Origin: Halomonas cerina
Lineage (GTDB): Bacteria; Pseudomonadota; Gammaproteobacteria; Pseudomonadales; Halomonadaceae
Length of the DNA: 64,000 nt
Assembly: GCF_014192215.1 (NCBI RefSeq)
Contig: NZ_JACHXP010000018.1
Span: 1-64,000, forward strand
Direction: 5' to 3'
Position numbers and translations under genes: made by a program. Shown piece after piece: positions 1-9,200 of this stretch. The notes under the pieces are model-generated. The model was not told the origin of the DNA, searched no databases, and worked only from the letters and a program-made list of their open reading frames with translations. Position 1 is the first letter of the stretch; each line of letters begins with the position of its first letter.

Positions 1-72
1 CTGCCCGAGCATCGACGAATATCGCGACTGAGGGACGCGACTGACCCGACACGGTGCGTCCTGCAACACCCC

Positions 73-95
73 GGGCCCCGCCACTGGCGGGGCCC
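73..95. terminator. Strong GC hairpin, likely transcription terminator
   Basis: A perfect 10-bp inverted repeat (GGGCCCCGCC, ACT loop, GGCGGGGCCC) lies between the left window edge and the LysR gene. Neither side has a clear T-run, so termination is inferred from stem strength and position. In frame 2, positions 2-31 read nine codons ending in TGA (CPSIDEYRD), which may be the last codons of a plus-strand gene lying mostly outside the window. That would make this its terminator. The fragment is too short to support a gene call. Confidence 0.45.
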
Positions 96-121
96 ATGTC
101 GTTATGCCCTGAGGACGACCT

Positions 122-1042
122 TCAGCCACTCATCGGCTCGATCACCTCGCCATGGCCGAAGCGCTCCAGGCGCCGCTGCTCACGAAAGCCTTCCAGCAGG
201 CGCCCGTAGCGTCGCGGTATGCGCATACCCCGTCGCGTCACTAAGTGTAGGGTCTCGTAGACGGGTTGGGGCAACGTGAGCTCCTTGACCTGACGCTGCC
301 AGGGCGAGGTCTCCAGTACCAGGCGCGAGACGACGCTGAAGCCCAGCCCGCGGGCCACGGCATCCAGCACCATGCTCACCTCGTTGGTAAAGCCCTGACG
401 ACGAAAGTGGCTCATGGAACGAAACTCGTCGGGGAAATTCTGGCGCAGTACCGTCCCGGCATGACTGCTCCCCTCGGAGTGACTGATGAAGCCCAGGCCC
501 ATCAGGTCGGCGAGGCTGGCACCAAGGAAATCGGCCGGTACCACCAGGCACAGCGACTCCTGATGCCAAGGCTCGCAGTCAAGCTCGGGATGGCGCACTG
601 CCTCGGTGATAATCCCCAGGTCGTGACGGCCGGCGAGCACGTCGGCGACAATCTCCTGGTTGAAGGCGAAGCAATAACTGACGGTCAATCCCGGCTGCAT
701 CTGTTGCTGGCCGAGCACATAAGGATAGAGCCTCAGCCCCACGCTACCCGGCGAGGCGATGCGGCACTCACCGCTGTCCAGGCTGTCATCATCCAGGGAG
801 TGCCGGAACTGCTCATGGTCGGCGAACAGTTTCAGGGCATAATCGTAGGCACGTCGTCCGGCCTCGGTCAGCACGAAACGTCGCCCTTGCCGGTCGAGCA
901 GGGGTTTGCCCAGGTACTGTTCGAGCTTGCGGATATGCTGACTGACGCCCGGTTGAGTCATCGCCAGGCGACGTGCCGTACGCGTGAAGCTGCCGGTCTC
1001 GACGAGCGTGATGAAAGTGCGGAAATACTGGGCGTTGAACAT
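122..1042 (-). CDS. LysR-family transcriptional regulator
   Basis: This 306-residue protein has the normal length for a LysR-type regulator. It has an N-terminal winged helix-turn-helix (about residues 4-62, with FRTFITLVETGSFTRTA and TQPGVSQHIRKLE) and a C-terminal effector-binding domain of the periplasmic-binding-protein type (about 90-295). LysR proteins bind DNA as tetramers and respond to a small-molecule ligand; no ligand can be inferred here. It is transcribed divergently from ppnN, whose start lies 124 bp away, so the shared intergenic region is a possible target. The neighbours do not form an obvious regulated pathway, so its regulon is unknown. Confidence 0.9.
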   Translation of the reverse strand: MFNAQYFRTFITLVETGSFTRTARRLAMTQPGVSQHIRKLEQYLGKPLLDRQGRRFVLTEAGRRAYDYALKLFADHEQFRHSLDDDSLDSGECRIASPGSVGLRLYPYVLGQQQMQPGLTVSYCFAFNQEIVADVLAGRHDLGIITEAVRHPELDCEPWHQESLCLVVPADFLGASLADLMGLGFISHSEGSSHAGTVLRQNFPDEFRSMSHFRRQGFTNEVSMVLDAVARGLGFSVVSRLVLETSPWQRQVKELTLPQPVYETLHLVTRRGMRIPRRYGRLLEGFREQRRLERFGHGEVIEPMSG

Positions 1043-1166
1043 GGTGCAGAAGGTCGCTGGCAGTGGCCGGGCCCGGCCAGTCTAACAGCTCGCCCCGCAT
1101 GGCGCTGCGCCTCGGGGCACGCCGTGGTAGCATCCTGATGATTTCTTATCGAAACATGAGCCGATA

Positions 1167-2534
1167 ATGCCGATGCCCGACACCATCTCCAGTACCATTT
1201 CGCCGGAAGGCAGCCTCGAGATTCTCTCACAGCACGAGGTCAACCGGCTGCATGATACTTCCCGTACCGGGCTGCATGACCTGCTGCGCAGCTGCGCCCT
1301 CGCGGTGCTCAACTCCGGCAATCCCACCGATGATGGTCTGGCGCTGATGGAGACCTATCCGGACTTCGACATCGAGGTCCTGCAACAGGACCGCGGCGTG
1401 CGTCTCAAGCTGACCAACGCGCCTGCCGAGGCCTTCGTGGACGGCAAGATGATCCGCGGCATCCGCGAGCACCTGTCCTCGGTACTGCGCGATATCGTCT
1501 ATGTCTACAATGAGATCCAGACCCACCAGCGCTTCGACCTCAACACCGGGGAAGGCACCACTAACGCGGTCTTCCACATCCTGCGCAAGGCCGGCACGCT
1601 CAAGGCCGGCCGCGACCCGAGCCTGGTGGTGTGCTGGGGCGGCCACTCCATCTCCCGCGAGGAGTATGACTATACCAAGGCGGTCGGCTACCACCTGGGG
1701 CTCCGCGAGCTGGACATCTGTACCGGCTGCGGTCCCGGCGCCATGAAAGGGCCGATGAAGGGGGCCAACGTAGCTCACGCCAAACAGCGCCGTGCCCAAG
1801 GCCGCTACCTGGGCGTCTCCGAACCCGGGATCATTGCCGCCGAGGCCCCTAACCCCATCGTCAATGAACTGGTGGTGATGCCCGACATCGAGAAACGCCT
1901 GGAAGCCTTCGTCCGCCTGGGTCATGGCATCATCATCTTCCCCGGCGGCGTCGGCACGGCCGAGGAGATCCTCTACCTGCTGGGCATCCTGCTGCACCCA
2001 GACAACGCCGACATGGAACTGCCGGTGATTCTCACCGGACCGGCCGATTCGGCCGACTACTTCAAGCGGATCGACGAGTTCCTCGTCTACACCCTGGGGG
2101 AATCGGTGCGTCGCCTGTACCGGATCATCGTCGATGACCCGATCGAGGTGGCGCGCACCATGCGCAAGGAGATCGATGCGGTCACCGAGTATCGCCGCGC
2201 GCGCCAGGACGCCTTCTACTTCAACTGGCGCCTGACGGTAGCCATGGACTTCCAGTCCCCCTTCGAGGCGACTCACGAGGCCATGGCCGGCCTGGCCCTG
2301 CATCGCGAACAACCCGTCCACGAACTGGCCGCCAATCTACGCCGCGCCTTCTCGGGAATCGTCGCCGGCAACGTCAAGGAGAAGGGGATCCGGCGCATCG
2401 AGGCCCATGGCCCCTTCCGTCTTCAGGCCGAGCCAGAGTTGATGACGCGGCTCGACGAACTGCTCACCTCCTTCGTCGGCCAGGGCCGGATGAAGCTCGC
2501 CGGCGACTATGTGCCCTGTTATACGCTGGGGTAG
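1167..2534 (+). CDS. ppnN: Pyrimidine/purine nucleotide 5'-monophosphate nucleosidase PpnN (YgdH)
   Basis: This 455-residue protein matches the length of E. coli PpnN (YgdH, about 454). PpnN hydrolyses the N-glycosidic bond of nucleoside monophosphates to give free base and ribose 5-phosphate, and in E. coli it is regulated by (p)ppGpp. The central LOG-like Rossmann domain shows the signature PGGVGTAEE at about residue 263, preceded by a GGHSISREEY stretch at about residue 158. N- and C-terminal extensions flank this domain, as in PpnN and unlike short LOG cytokinin-type enzymes. The ATG at 1167 has no strong Shine-Dalgarno; the in-frame ATG two codons later is an alternative. Its stop codon overlaps the first base of a 7-bp tandem repeat. 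Confidence 0.9.
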   Translation: MPMPDTISSTISPEGSLEILSQHEVNRLHDTSRTGLHDLLRSCALAVLNSGNPTDDGLALMETYPDFDIEVLQQDRGVRLKLTNAPAEAFVDGKMIRGIREHLSSVLRDIVYVYNEIQTHQRFDLNTGEGTTNAVFHILRKAGTLKAGRDPSLVVCWGGHSISREEYDYTKAVGYHLGLRELDICTGCGPGAMKGPMKGANVAHAKQRRAQGRYLGVSEPGIIAAEAPNPIVNELVVMPDIEKRLEAFVRLGHGIIIFPGGVGTAEEILYLLGILLHPDNADMELPVILTGPADSADYFKRIDEFLVYTLGESVRRLYRIIVDDPIEVARTMRKEIDAVTEYRRARQDAFYFNWRLTVAMDFQSPFEATHEAMAGLALHREQPVHELAANLRRAFSGIVAGNVKEKGIRRIEAHGPFRLQAEPELMTRLDELLTSFVGQGRMKLAGDYVPCYTLG

Positions 2535-2603
2535 CGCCGAGCGCCGAGCGCCGAGCGCCGAGCGCCGAGCGTCGAGCGCCGAGCGCCGAGCGCCGAGCGC
2601 CGA
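2534..2603 (+). repeat. Ten-unit 7-bp tandem repeat (GCGCCGA)n
   Basis: Ten head-to-tail copies of GCGCCGA begin at the last base of the ppnN stop codon. Nine are identical, and the sixth unit (2569-2575) reads GCGTCGA. The array lies outside the coding sequence, so copy-number changes would not alter PpnN. They would change the 3' end of its transcript and the distance to the weak hairpin downstream. A related word, GCTGGGCGCT, recurs three times further on (about 2714-2766), so the whole ppnN 3' flank is repeat-rich. Confidence 0.95.
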
Positions 2604-2642
2604 GCAGGATAATGACACTGCCAATTGTGACGTCAACGAAGC

Positions 2643-2674
2643 AACCCCACCGGACTCGACATCCAGCGGGGTTT
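2643..2674 (+). terminator. Possible weak terminator after ppnN
   Basis: AACCCC (2643-2648) can pair with GGGGTT (2668-2673), followed by a short TTT. The stem is only six pairs with a long loop, so this is a tentative call based mainly on its position between ppnN and a convergent gene. Confidence 0.3.
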
Positions 2675-2756
2675 CGCGCTGTCTTCCTCGACACCTGCCG
2701 CCCGTCTCTGAGCGGCTGGGCGCTAGGCACTTGTAGCTGGGCGCTGCCCGAAGGGC

Positions 2757-3122
2757 CTAGCTGGGCGCTTTAACCCAGAGCCACAGGGCGTGCAGCAGCA
2801 ACCCCAGGGTGGCGCCGTGGGAGATCAGAACGGCCCAGCCGACACCCCCGCCGACCAGGGCATGCCAGCCGCTCATCACCACCAAGCCGGCCACCAGGCA
2901 CAGGCCCAACCGACGCAGCAGCGCGGGTAGGCAGGCTCGCGCCTCGACCGCGAGCAGTCGCCATTGCAGCAGCGCCACCACGACCACCACGACCATGGCC
3001 ATCAGCAGCAGGCTGAGACGAGTCTGGTGCCCGCCGGCCAGATAACGGGGCACGGCGGCGAGCATCAGCACCACCAGGCCAAGCAGCAGACTCAGGCGCT
3101 CGGGGGTCGGCTGGGCTCCCAC
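2757..3122 (-). CDS. Small integral membrane protein of unknown function
   Basis: This 121-residue protein is dominated by hydrophobic segments, about four candidate transmembrane helices (roughly residues 9-26, 37-53, 70-88 and 93-114), with Arg-rich connecting loops. It starts with GTG one base after the TGA of the upstream flavodoxin gene, so the two are almost certainly co-transcribed and translationally coupled. I do not recognise the family. No enzymatic motif is visible. Pairing with a flavodoxin could suggest a redox-related membrane role, but that is inference from position only. Confidence 0.65.
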   Translation of the reverse strand: MGAQPTPERLSLLLGLVVLMLAAVPRYLAGGHQTRLSLLLMAMVVVVVVALLQWRLLAVEARACLPALLRRLGLCLVAGLVVMSGWHALVGGGVGWAVLISHGATLGLLLHALWLWVKAPS

Positions 3123-3123
3123 G

Positions 3124-3588
3124 TCAGGCCACCTTTAGCTGCTGGGACTCGATCCAGGCCTCGACCCAGGGCAGCGCCTCGTCATCGGCCATGAAGGTTT
3201 CCATGGCATCCACCTCCAGACGCTCTCCAAGCCGTTGGGCCCCCTGCCCGGCCAGCAGCTCATCGAGCTGGCGACCGGCACCACAGAAGGTCTCGCCGTA
3301 GGAACTGTCACCCAGGGCGATCAGCCCGTAACGCAGCCCGGAAAGCCCCGGGCTCTTCGCCTCGAGGTCACGGGCGAAAGCCATGAAGTTGCCAGGATAG
3401 TCACCGCTGCCGGTCGTCGAGACACAGAACAGGGCGAGGTCGGTCGGCGAGCCGATGAGGTCATCGAGGGTCGGTTGGTCGAAGATGGCGACCTCATAGC
3501 CGGCCTCTTCGAACAGCGGCTTGACCTGCTCGGCGACGTCCAGGGCACCGCCATACATGGTACCTACGAAGATCTTGAGCATGGGCAT
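3124..3588 (-). CDS. Flavodoxin-like protein (MioC/YqcA type)
   Basis: This 154-residue short-chain flavodoxin fold protein probably binds FMN and carries single electrons in the cytoplasm. The phosphate-binding loop near the N-terminus reads GTMYGGA (about residues 9-15), in the position of the flavodoxin SxTGN loop. FCVSTTGSGDYPGN (about 54-67) and LIALGDSSYGETFCGAG (about 89-105) correspond to the two isoalloxazine-contact loops. MioC and YqcA share this length and motif spacing. The redox partner is unknown. Two in-frame ATGs (3588 and 3582) are possible starts and neither has a strong Shine-Dalgarno. It is followed by a one-base gap to a small membrane protein gene. Confidence 0.85.
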   Translation of the reverse strand: MPMLKIFVGTMYGGALDVAEQVKPLFEEAGYEVAIFDQPTLDDLIGSPTDLALFCVSTTGSGDYPGNFMAFARDLEAKSPGLSGLRYGLIALGDSSYGETFCGAGRQLDELLAGQGAQRLGERLEVDAMETFMADDEALPWVEAWIESQQLKVA

Positions 3589-3682
3589 GTCGTGGATTTA
3601 CCTGAGAATTTCGGTCAGATATTAACATGAGGGTGCGGCATGGGGCCACGTCCAGGCGCCTGCAGTGACACCAAAGCCCGAG

Positions 3683-3688
3683 TATAAT
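3683..3688 (+). promoter_or_regulatory. Perfect -10 hexamer upstream of the DUF2788 gene
   Basis: TATAAT lies about 35 bp upstream of the start codon at 3724. No convincing -35 hexamer occurs at 16-18 bp; a GTGACA at 3665-3670 is too close. This is a tentative sigma70 promoter. Confidence 0.4.
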
Positions 3689-3723
3689 GGTCGGCCTTCC
3701 CCCGAGGCGTGCACGGAGGCATC

Positions 3724-3933
3724 ATGCAGCAGACCTTCGAGACCTGGATCACCCCGATCATGATCGGCGGCCTGATTCTCTTCATGTGCTTCATCATCTG
3801 GGACCTGGCCAAGAAGTCGAAGGCCGGCCGCTTCGGCACCATCATGCTGTTCGTGGTGCTTGGCGCCGGCATGCTCGGCTATGTCCTGAAGGTAGTCATC
3901 ACTTGGTGGTTAGAGAGAGGCGGTGCGGTCTAA
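3724..3933 (+). CDS. DUF2788 small membrane protein
   Basis: This 69-residue protein has two hydrophobic segments, one near the N-terminus and one near the C-terminus, flanking the conserved FIIWDLAKKSKAGRFGT block that marks DUF2788 proteins of Pseudomonas and Halomonas relatives. Function is unknown; an inner-membrane location is inferred. The start at 3724 is chosen because GGAGG sits four bases upstream. An ATG at 3709 lacks such a site. It stands alone on the plus strand and is followed by a strong hairpin that separates it from the convergent ihfA operon. Confidence 0.8.
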   Translation: MQQTFETWITPIMIGGLILFMCFIIWDLAKKSKAGRFGTIMLFVVLGAGMLGYVLKVVITWWLERGGAV

Positions 3934-3958
3934 CACAAGCGAGAGCCGCCGTTATCAT

Positions 3959-3990
3959 GCAGAACGCCACCCCGCGGGGTGGCGTTCTGC
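3959..3990. terminator. Bidirectional terminator between DUF2788 and ihfA
   Basis: This is a near-perfect long inverted repeat: GCAGAACGCCACCCC pairs with GGGGTGGCGTTCTGC around a tiny GC centre. It lies between two convergent genes and can end transcription from both directions. Confidence 0.75.
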
Positions 3991-4028
3991 ATTTGGCGGG
4001 TGCACCAGCAGGTGTGGGCCAGCGCCGC

Positions 4029-4331
4029 TCAGGCCGGCTCGTGACGATAGTGCTCGACCTGGCTCTTGAGCTTCTGTCCCGGCCGGAAGGTCACCACGCG
4101 CCGGGCGCTGATGGGAATCTCCTCGCCGGTCTTGGGATTGCGCCCCGGTCGCTCGCGCTTGTCGCGCAGGTCGAAGTTGCCGAAGCCCGACAGCTTGACC
4201 TGCTCGTTCTCGCGCAGGCAGGCGCGAATCTCCTCGAAGAAGGCCTCTACCATGGACTTGGCCTCGCGCTTGGTGAGCCCGAGCTCGGCGTGCAGATGTT
4301 CGGCCAGTTCCGCCTTGGTCAACGCACCCAT
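4029..4331 (-). CDS. ihfA: Integration host factor subunit alpha
   Basis: This 100-residue HU/IHF-family DNA-bending protein forms a heterodimer with IHF-beta. Family hallmarks are [11 protein letters not shown] at the start, [22 protein letters not shown] in the arm region (about 52-73), and [21 protein letters not shown] near the end. IHF bends specific sites during replication, recombination and sigma54 transcription. The start at 4331 is chosen over an upstream ATG because GAGGAG lies six bases before it and the protein then has canonical length. It is the last gene of the thrS-pheT operon, 47 bp after pheT, the classical arrangement. A MerR-type gene often found next in pseudomonads is absent here. 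Confidence 0.95.
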   Translation of the reverse strand: MGALTKAELAEHLHAELGLTKREAKSMVEAFFEEIRACLRENEQVKLSGFGNFDLRDKRERPGRNPKTGEEIPISARRVVTFRPGQKLKSQVEHYRHEPA

Positions 4332-4378
4332 GTCGCACTCCTCATGGAGGTGGTCACGCCGGTCGTGAGGCGCGCCGG

Positions 4379-6760
4379 TCATGTGCGCAGCTCGGCGCCC
4401 AGATGCTGATGCGCCTCCTCGACGATGGCATCGACCAACTGGTTGATTTCATCGTCATTTAGCGTGCGCGATGGATGCTGCCAGGTCAAGCCCAGCGCCA
4501 CGCTCTTGCGTCCTTCCGGCACGCCCTGTCCCTGATAGACATCGAACAGCCGGCTGTCGGTCAGCCATTCGCCGGCCTGGGCATGCAGGGTATCGAGCAG
4601 TGTCTGGACCGGCAGAGCCTCGTCGACCAGGAAGGCCAGGTCACGACGCACCTCGGGATAGCGCGACAACGGCGCGAAGGACGGCACGCTGCCGAGAGTC
4701 AGGGCATCCAGGCGCACCTCGAAGAGAATGGCGTCGACCTTGAGGCCCAGCCTGGCCCGGACCGCCGGATGGAGGGTGCCAATCCAGCCGGCCTCCTCCC
4801 CGCGATGGAGGACCCGCGCGCACTGGCCAGGGTGCAGGGCCGGATGCTCAGCGGGTTCGAAGCGCCAAGCGTCGCGATCCCCGCCGAGGGCCAGCAGGCT
4901 CTCGAGATCCCCCTTAAGATCGAAGAAGTCGACCGTCTGACGGTCGCTGGCCCAGCCCTCCGGCTCCCGACTGCCACACACCAGGGCGCCTAGCATCGGC
5001 GTCTGGTGCAGCGCATCCAGCTCGCCACGAAACACCAGACCGGTCTCGAACAGGCGCACCCGCCCCTGCTGGCGATTGAGGTTATGCGTGAGTGCCCGTA
5101 CCAGGCCAGGGAAGAGGCTCGCCCGCATCACCGAGAGATCGCTGGAGATGGGGTTGGCCAGCACCGGGGACACCGCCTCGGGAAGCAGGGCCTGCTGTAG
5201 TTCCGGGGCCACGAAGCTATAGGTCACCGCCTCGAAATACCCACGGGCCACCATCTCGCGGCGCAGTCGGGCCAGTGGCGTGCGTGCCTCGTGATCGGGG
5301 CGCAGCCCCAGGCGGGCCATAGGGCGACGTACCGGCAGGCGATTGTAACCATGGATCCGCGCCACCTCCTCGATCAGATCCTCCTCGATGGCCAGATCGA
5401 AGCGCCAGCTGGGGATACGGGTCGCCCACCCCTCTGCGATGGCATCGACGACGAGCCCTAGCCGCGCGAGGATTTCGCCGACGTCCTCGACCGGCAGCGC
5501 CTTGCCCAGCGCCTGCTCGAGGCGCGCGGCCCGCAGCTGCACCTTGCGTTCGGCCGGCAGGTGATCGACATCGACCACCTCGACCAGCGGGCCGGGCGCG
5601 CCGCCGGTGATTTCGAGCAACAGCGCCGTGGCACGCTCGGCGGCCTCACGGGCCAGGGCCGGGTCCACGCCACGCTCGAAACGGTGGGAGGCATCGGTAT
5701 GCAGACCGTAGGCGCGGGCCTGACCGGCCACCGCCAGCGGGGAGAAGTGCGCCGCCTCGAGGAAGATGTCCCGGGTCTCGAGGCCCACGCCGGAATGCTC
5801 GCCGCCCATCACCCCGGCGATCGCCAATGGCCCGCGCTCGTCGGCGATGACCAGGGTGGTGTCGCTCAGCGTGATCTCCTGGCCATCGAGTAGCACCAGG
5901 CGCTCACCTTCCCGTGCCTGACGAACCACCACGGCGCCGTGCAGATTGGCCTGGTCGAAGGCATGCAGGGGCTGGCCGAGCTCGAGCATCACGTAATTGG
6001 TGACATCCACCACCGGGTCGATGGCGCGGATGCCGCCACGGCGAAGGCACTCGACCATCCACAGCGGGGTCTCGGCGGTCACGTCGACACCCTTGATCAG
6101 CCGGCCGAGGTAGCGTGGGCAGCCTGTGGTGTCCTCGACCCGCACGGGGAAGGCCTCGTTGTGGACGGGCGCCACCGGTGCGATGGCCGGCCCCTCGATG
6201 GGCAGGCGGTTGAGCACTCCGACCTCTCGAGCCAGTCCCTTTACGCTCAGGCAGTCGCCCCGGTTGGGGGTCAGATCCACCTCGATGGTGTGGTCGTCCA
6301 GGCCCATGAAGGCCCGGAAGTCCTCCCCTACCGGGGCGTCGGCCGGCAGCACCAGGATACCCGCCGAGGTCTCCTCCTCCAGGCCCAGTTCCGAGGCGGA
6401 GCAGATCATGCCGCGGGATTCGACGCCCCGCAGCTTAGCCTTCTTGATCTTGAAGTCGCCAGGCAGCACTGCGCCGACCCGGGCGAAGGCCACCTTCTGG
6501 CCCTCGGCGACATTGGGCGCGCCGCATACCACCGGTAGCCTCTCGCCGCTGCCGTCCTCGACCCGGCAGACGTTGAGCTTGTCAGCATCGGGATGCGGCG
6601 CCTTGGCGACCACCTCGGCCACCACCACGCCCTCGAAGTCGGCGGCCACCGGCTCGATGGCGTCGACCTCAAGGCCGGCCATGGTGATCTGATCGGCCAG
6701 GGCCTGGGTCGCCAGCGCCGGGGAGACCCATTCGCGCAGCCACTGTTCGGAAAATTTCAT
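4379..6760 (-). CDS. pheT: Phenylalanyl-tRNA synthetase beta subunit
   Basis: This 793-residue protein is about the length of E. coli PheT (795). The alpha2-beta2 enzyme charges tRNA-Phe. The N-terminal [12 protein letters not shown] start is typical and is followed by a tRNA-binding OB domain (about 40-150, with [13 protein letters not shown]). The B3/B4 editing domain follows, then B5, and the C-terminal anticodon-binding ferredoxin-like domain ends with [18 protein letters not shown]. The start at 6760 is chosen because it gives this conserved N-terminus; the open frame extends further upstream without similarity. It lies 40 bp after pheS. Confidence 0.97.
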   Translation of the reverse strand: MKFSEQWLREWVSPALATQALADQITMAGLEVDAIEPVAADFEGVVVAEVVAKAPHPDADKLNVCRVEDGSGERLPVVCGAPNVAEGQKVAFARVGAVLPGDFKIKKAKLRGVESRGMICSASELGLEEETSAGILVLPADAPVGEDFRAFMGLDDHTIEVDLTPNRGDCLSVKGLAREVGVLNRLPIEGPAIAPVAPVHNEAFPVRVEDTTGCPRYLGRLIKGVDVTAETPLWMVECLRRGGIRAIDPVVDVTNYVMLELGQPLHAFDQANLHGAVVVRQAREGERLVLLDGQEITLSDTTLVIADERGPLAIAGVMGGEHSGVGLETRDIFLEAAHFSPLAVAGQARAYGLHTDASHRFERGVDPALAREAAERATALLLEITGGAPGPLVEVVDVDHLPAERKVQLRAARLEQALGKALPVEDVGEILARLGLVVDAIAEGWATRIPSWRFDLAIEEDLIEEVARIHGYNRLPVRRPMARLGLRPDHEARTPLARLRREMVARGYFEAVTYSFVAPELQQALLPEAVSPVLANPISSDLSVMRASLFPGLVRALTHNLNRQQGRVRLFETGLVFRGELDALHQTPMLGALVCGSREPEGWASDRQTVDFFDLKGDLESLLALGGDRDAWRFEPAEHPALHPGQCARVLHRGEEAGWIGTLHPAVRARLGLKVDAILFEVRLDALTLGSVPSFAPLSRYPEVRRDLAFLVDEALPVQTLLDTLHAQAGEWLTDSRLFDVYQGQGVPEGRKSVALGLTWQHPSRTLNDDEINQLVDAIVEEAHQHLGAELRT

Positions 6761-6800
6761 GTCAGATCCTATCGCTGTGTTCTGCTTATCCGGTGGTCGA

Positions 6801-7883
<1,083 letters not shown>

Positions 7884-7929
7884 TCAACGCGGTCTGTCGG
7901 GGCGATGACGCCCCTGCCGACCACGGGTC

Positions 7930-8283
7930 TTATTGGGCAGCCTTGGCCTTCTCGACGATGGCGGCAAAGGCAGCCTTCTCGTGAACCGCCAGATCGGCCA
8001 GCACCTTGCGGTCGATCTCGATGCCGGCCTTCTTCAGGCCGCCGACGAAGCGGCTGTAGGACAGGCCGTGCTGACGGGCACCGGCGTTGATGCGCTGGAT
8101 CCACAGGGCGCGGAACTGGCGCTTGCGCTGGCGACGGTCACGGTAGGCATATTGACCGGCCTTGATGACGGCCTGCTTGGCCACGCGGAAGACGCGTGAA
8201 CGGGCACCATAGTAGCCCTTGGCCTGCTTGAGGATCTTCTTGTGACGGCGACGTGCGACGACGCCACGCTTGACGCGAGTCAT
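7930..8283 (-). CDS. rplT: 50S ribosomal protein L20
   Basis: This 117-residue, very basic protein has the exact family length. It starts [19 protein letters not shown] and contains the conserved [19 protein letters not shown] and [18 protein letters not shown] blocks. L20 binds 23S rRNA early in 50S assembly and, in several bacteria, represses its own operon by binding the mRNA upstream of rpmI. It lies 37 bp downstream of rpmI in the usual infC-rpmI-rplT order. Confidence 0.98.
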   Translation of the reverse strand: MTRVKRGVVARRRHKKILKQAKGYYGARSRVFRVAKQAVIKAGQYAYRDRRQRKRQFRALWIQRINAGARQHGLSYSRFVGGLKKAGIEIDRKVLADLAVHEKAAFAAIVEKAKAAQ

Positions 8284-8320
8284 GGCTTACTCCTGACGGT
8301 AGAGGGTGGCAACCAAGGGG

Positions 8321-8515
8321 TTACAGGTTGGGCAGCATGCGCTGCACGAGCTGCTTGTCGGCGTCATGTATCTGCTTCATCCCACGCAGATGACGCTTCC
8401 GCTTGGTGGACTTCTTGGTCAGGATGTGACTGCGGAACGACTGCTTGTGCTTGAAGCCGTTGGCCGTCTTCTTGAAGCGCTTGGCAGCGCCGCTGTTGGT
8501 CTTGATCTTCGGCAT
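8321..8515 (-). CDS. rpmI: 50S ribosomal protein L35
   Basis: This is a 64-residue basic protein of canonical L35 length, with [17 protein letters not shown] at the N-terminus and a Lys/Arg-rich body. It belongs to the large ribosomal subunit. It lies 108 bp downstream of infC, a spacing that leaves room for the L20 autoregulatory mRNA structure known from E. coli, although I did not identify such a structure here. Confidence 0.97.
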   Translation of the reverse strand: MPKIKTNSGAAKRFKKTANGFKHKQSFRSHILTKKSTKRKRHLRGMKQIHDADKQLVQRMLPNL

Positions 8516-8623
8516 GAGGTTAACTCCGCACGAGGTTTCTTGAGAAAACCCGAGGCCGACAGGAAGCCTGGCTGCCTCCTGCCCGTTGGACTGGCCGTCG
8601 GATCACTTCTTCTATTACTGCTA

Positions 8624-9166
8624 TTACTGCTTCTTCTTGGGGGCAATGATCATGATCATCTGGCGCCCTTCCATCTTGGGAAAGGACTCCACGGTGCCGA
8701 TATCTTCGAGATCGGCGGCAATCCGCTCCATCAGCTTGCGACCGATGTCCTGGTGTGCCATCTCGCGACCGCGGAAGCGCAGCGTCACCTTGCCCTTGTC
8801 GCCACTTTCGAGGAAGCGCGTCAGGTTCTTCATCTTGACCTGATAATCGCCCTCGTCGGTGCCAGGCCGGAACTTGACTTCCTTGACCTGGATCTGCTTC
8901 GTCTTCTTCTTCTGTGCCGCCTTCTGCTTCTTCTGCTCGAAGACGAACTTGCCGTAATCCATGATCTTGCAGACGATCGGATCGGCATTGGAAATCTGCA
9001 CGAGATCCATACCGGCAGCTTCGGCGCGTTCCAGCGCATCGCTGGTGGGTACGACCCCCAGCTGCTCGCCATCGCTGTCGATCAGGCGAACCTGATCCTC
9101 GGTAATTCGCTCGTTCATCGGGGGGCGTTTATCCTGAACGCGCCCTCTGGGGCTGCTTCGCTTGAT
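8624..9166 (-). CDS. infC: Translation initiation factor IF-3 with likely AUC start codon
   Basis: This 180-residue IF-3 binds the 30S subunit and proofreads start-codon and initiator-tRNA pairing. Conserved segments include [28 protein letters not shown] and the terminal [15 protein letters not shown]. No ATG, GTG or TTG fits the N-terminus. The codon ATC at 9166, eight bases after GGAG, gives [10 protein letters not shown] and exactly the 180-residue length of E. coli IF-3, which uses AUU. Rare start codons on infC allow IF-3 to repress its own synthesis. The next in-frame ATG would remove part of the N-domain. It is 34 bp downstream of thrS. Confidence 0.93.
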   Translation of the reverse strand: MKRSSPRGRVQDKRPPMNERITEDQVRLIDSDGEQLGVVPTSDALERAEAAGMDLVQISNADPIVCKIMDYGKFVFEQKKQKAAQKKKTKQIQVKEVKFRPGTDEGDYQVKMKNLTRFLESGDKGKVTLRFRGREMAHQDIGRKLMERIAADLEDIGTVESFPKMEGRQMIMIIAPKKKQ

Positions 9167-9200
9167 GGTTCCGTCTCCACTATAGCCTTGGAAGATGTCG

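Noticed and set aside
2534-2603. CRISPR-like array
   Set aside because: The units are contiguous 7-bp repeats with no spacers and no cas genes nearby.
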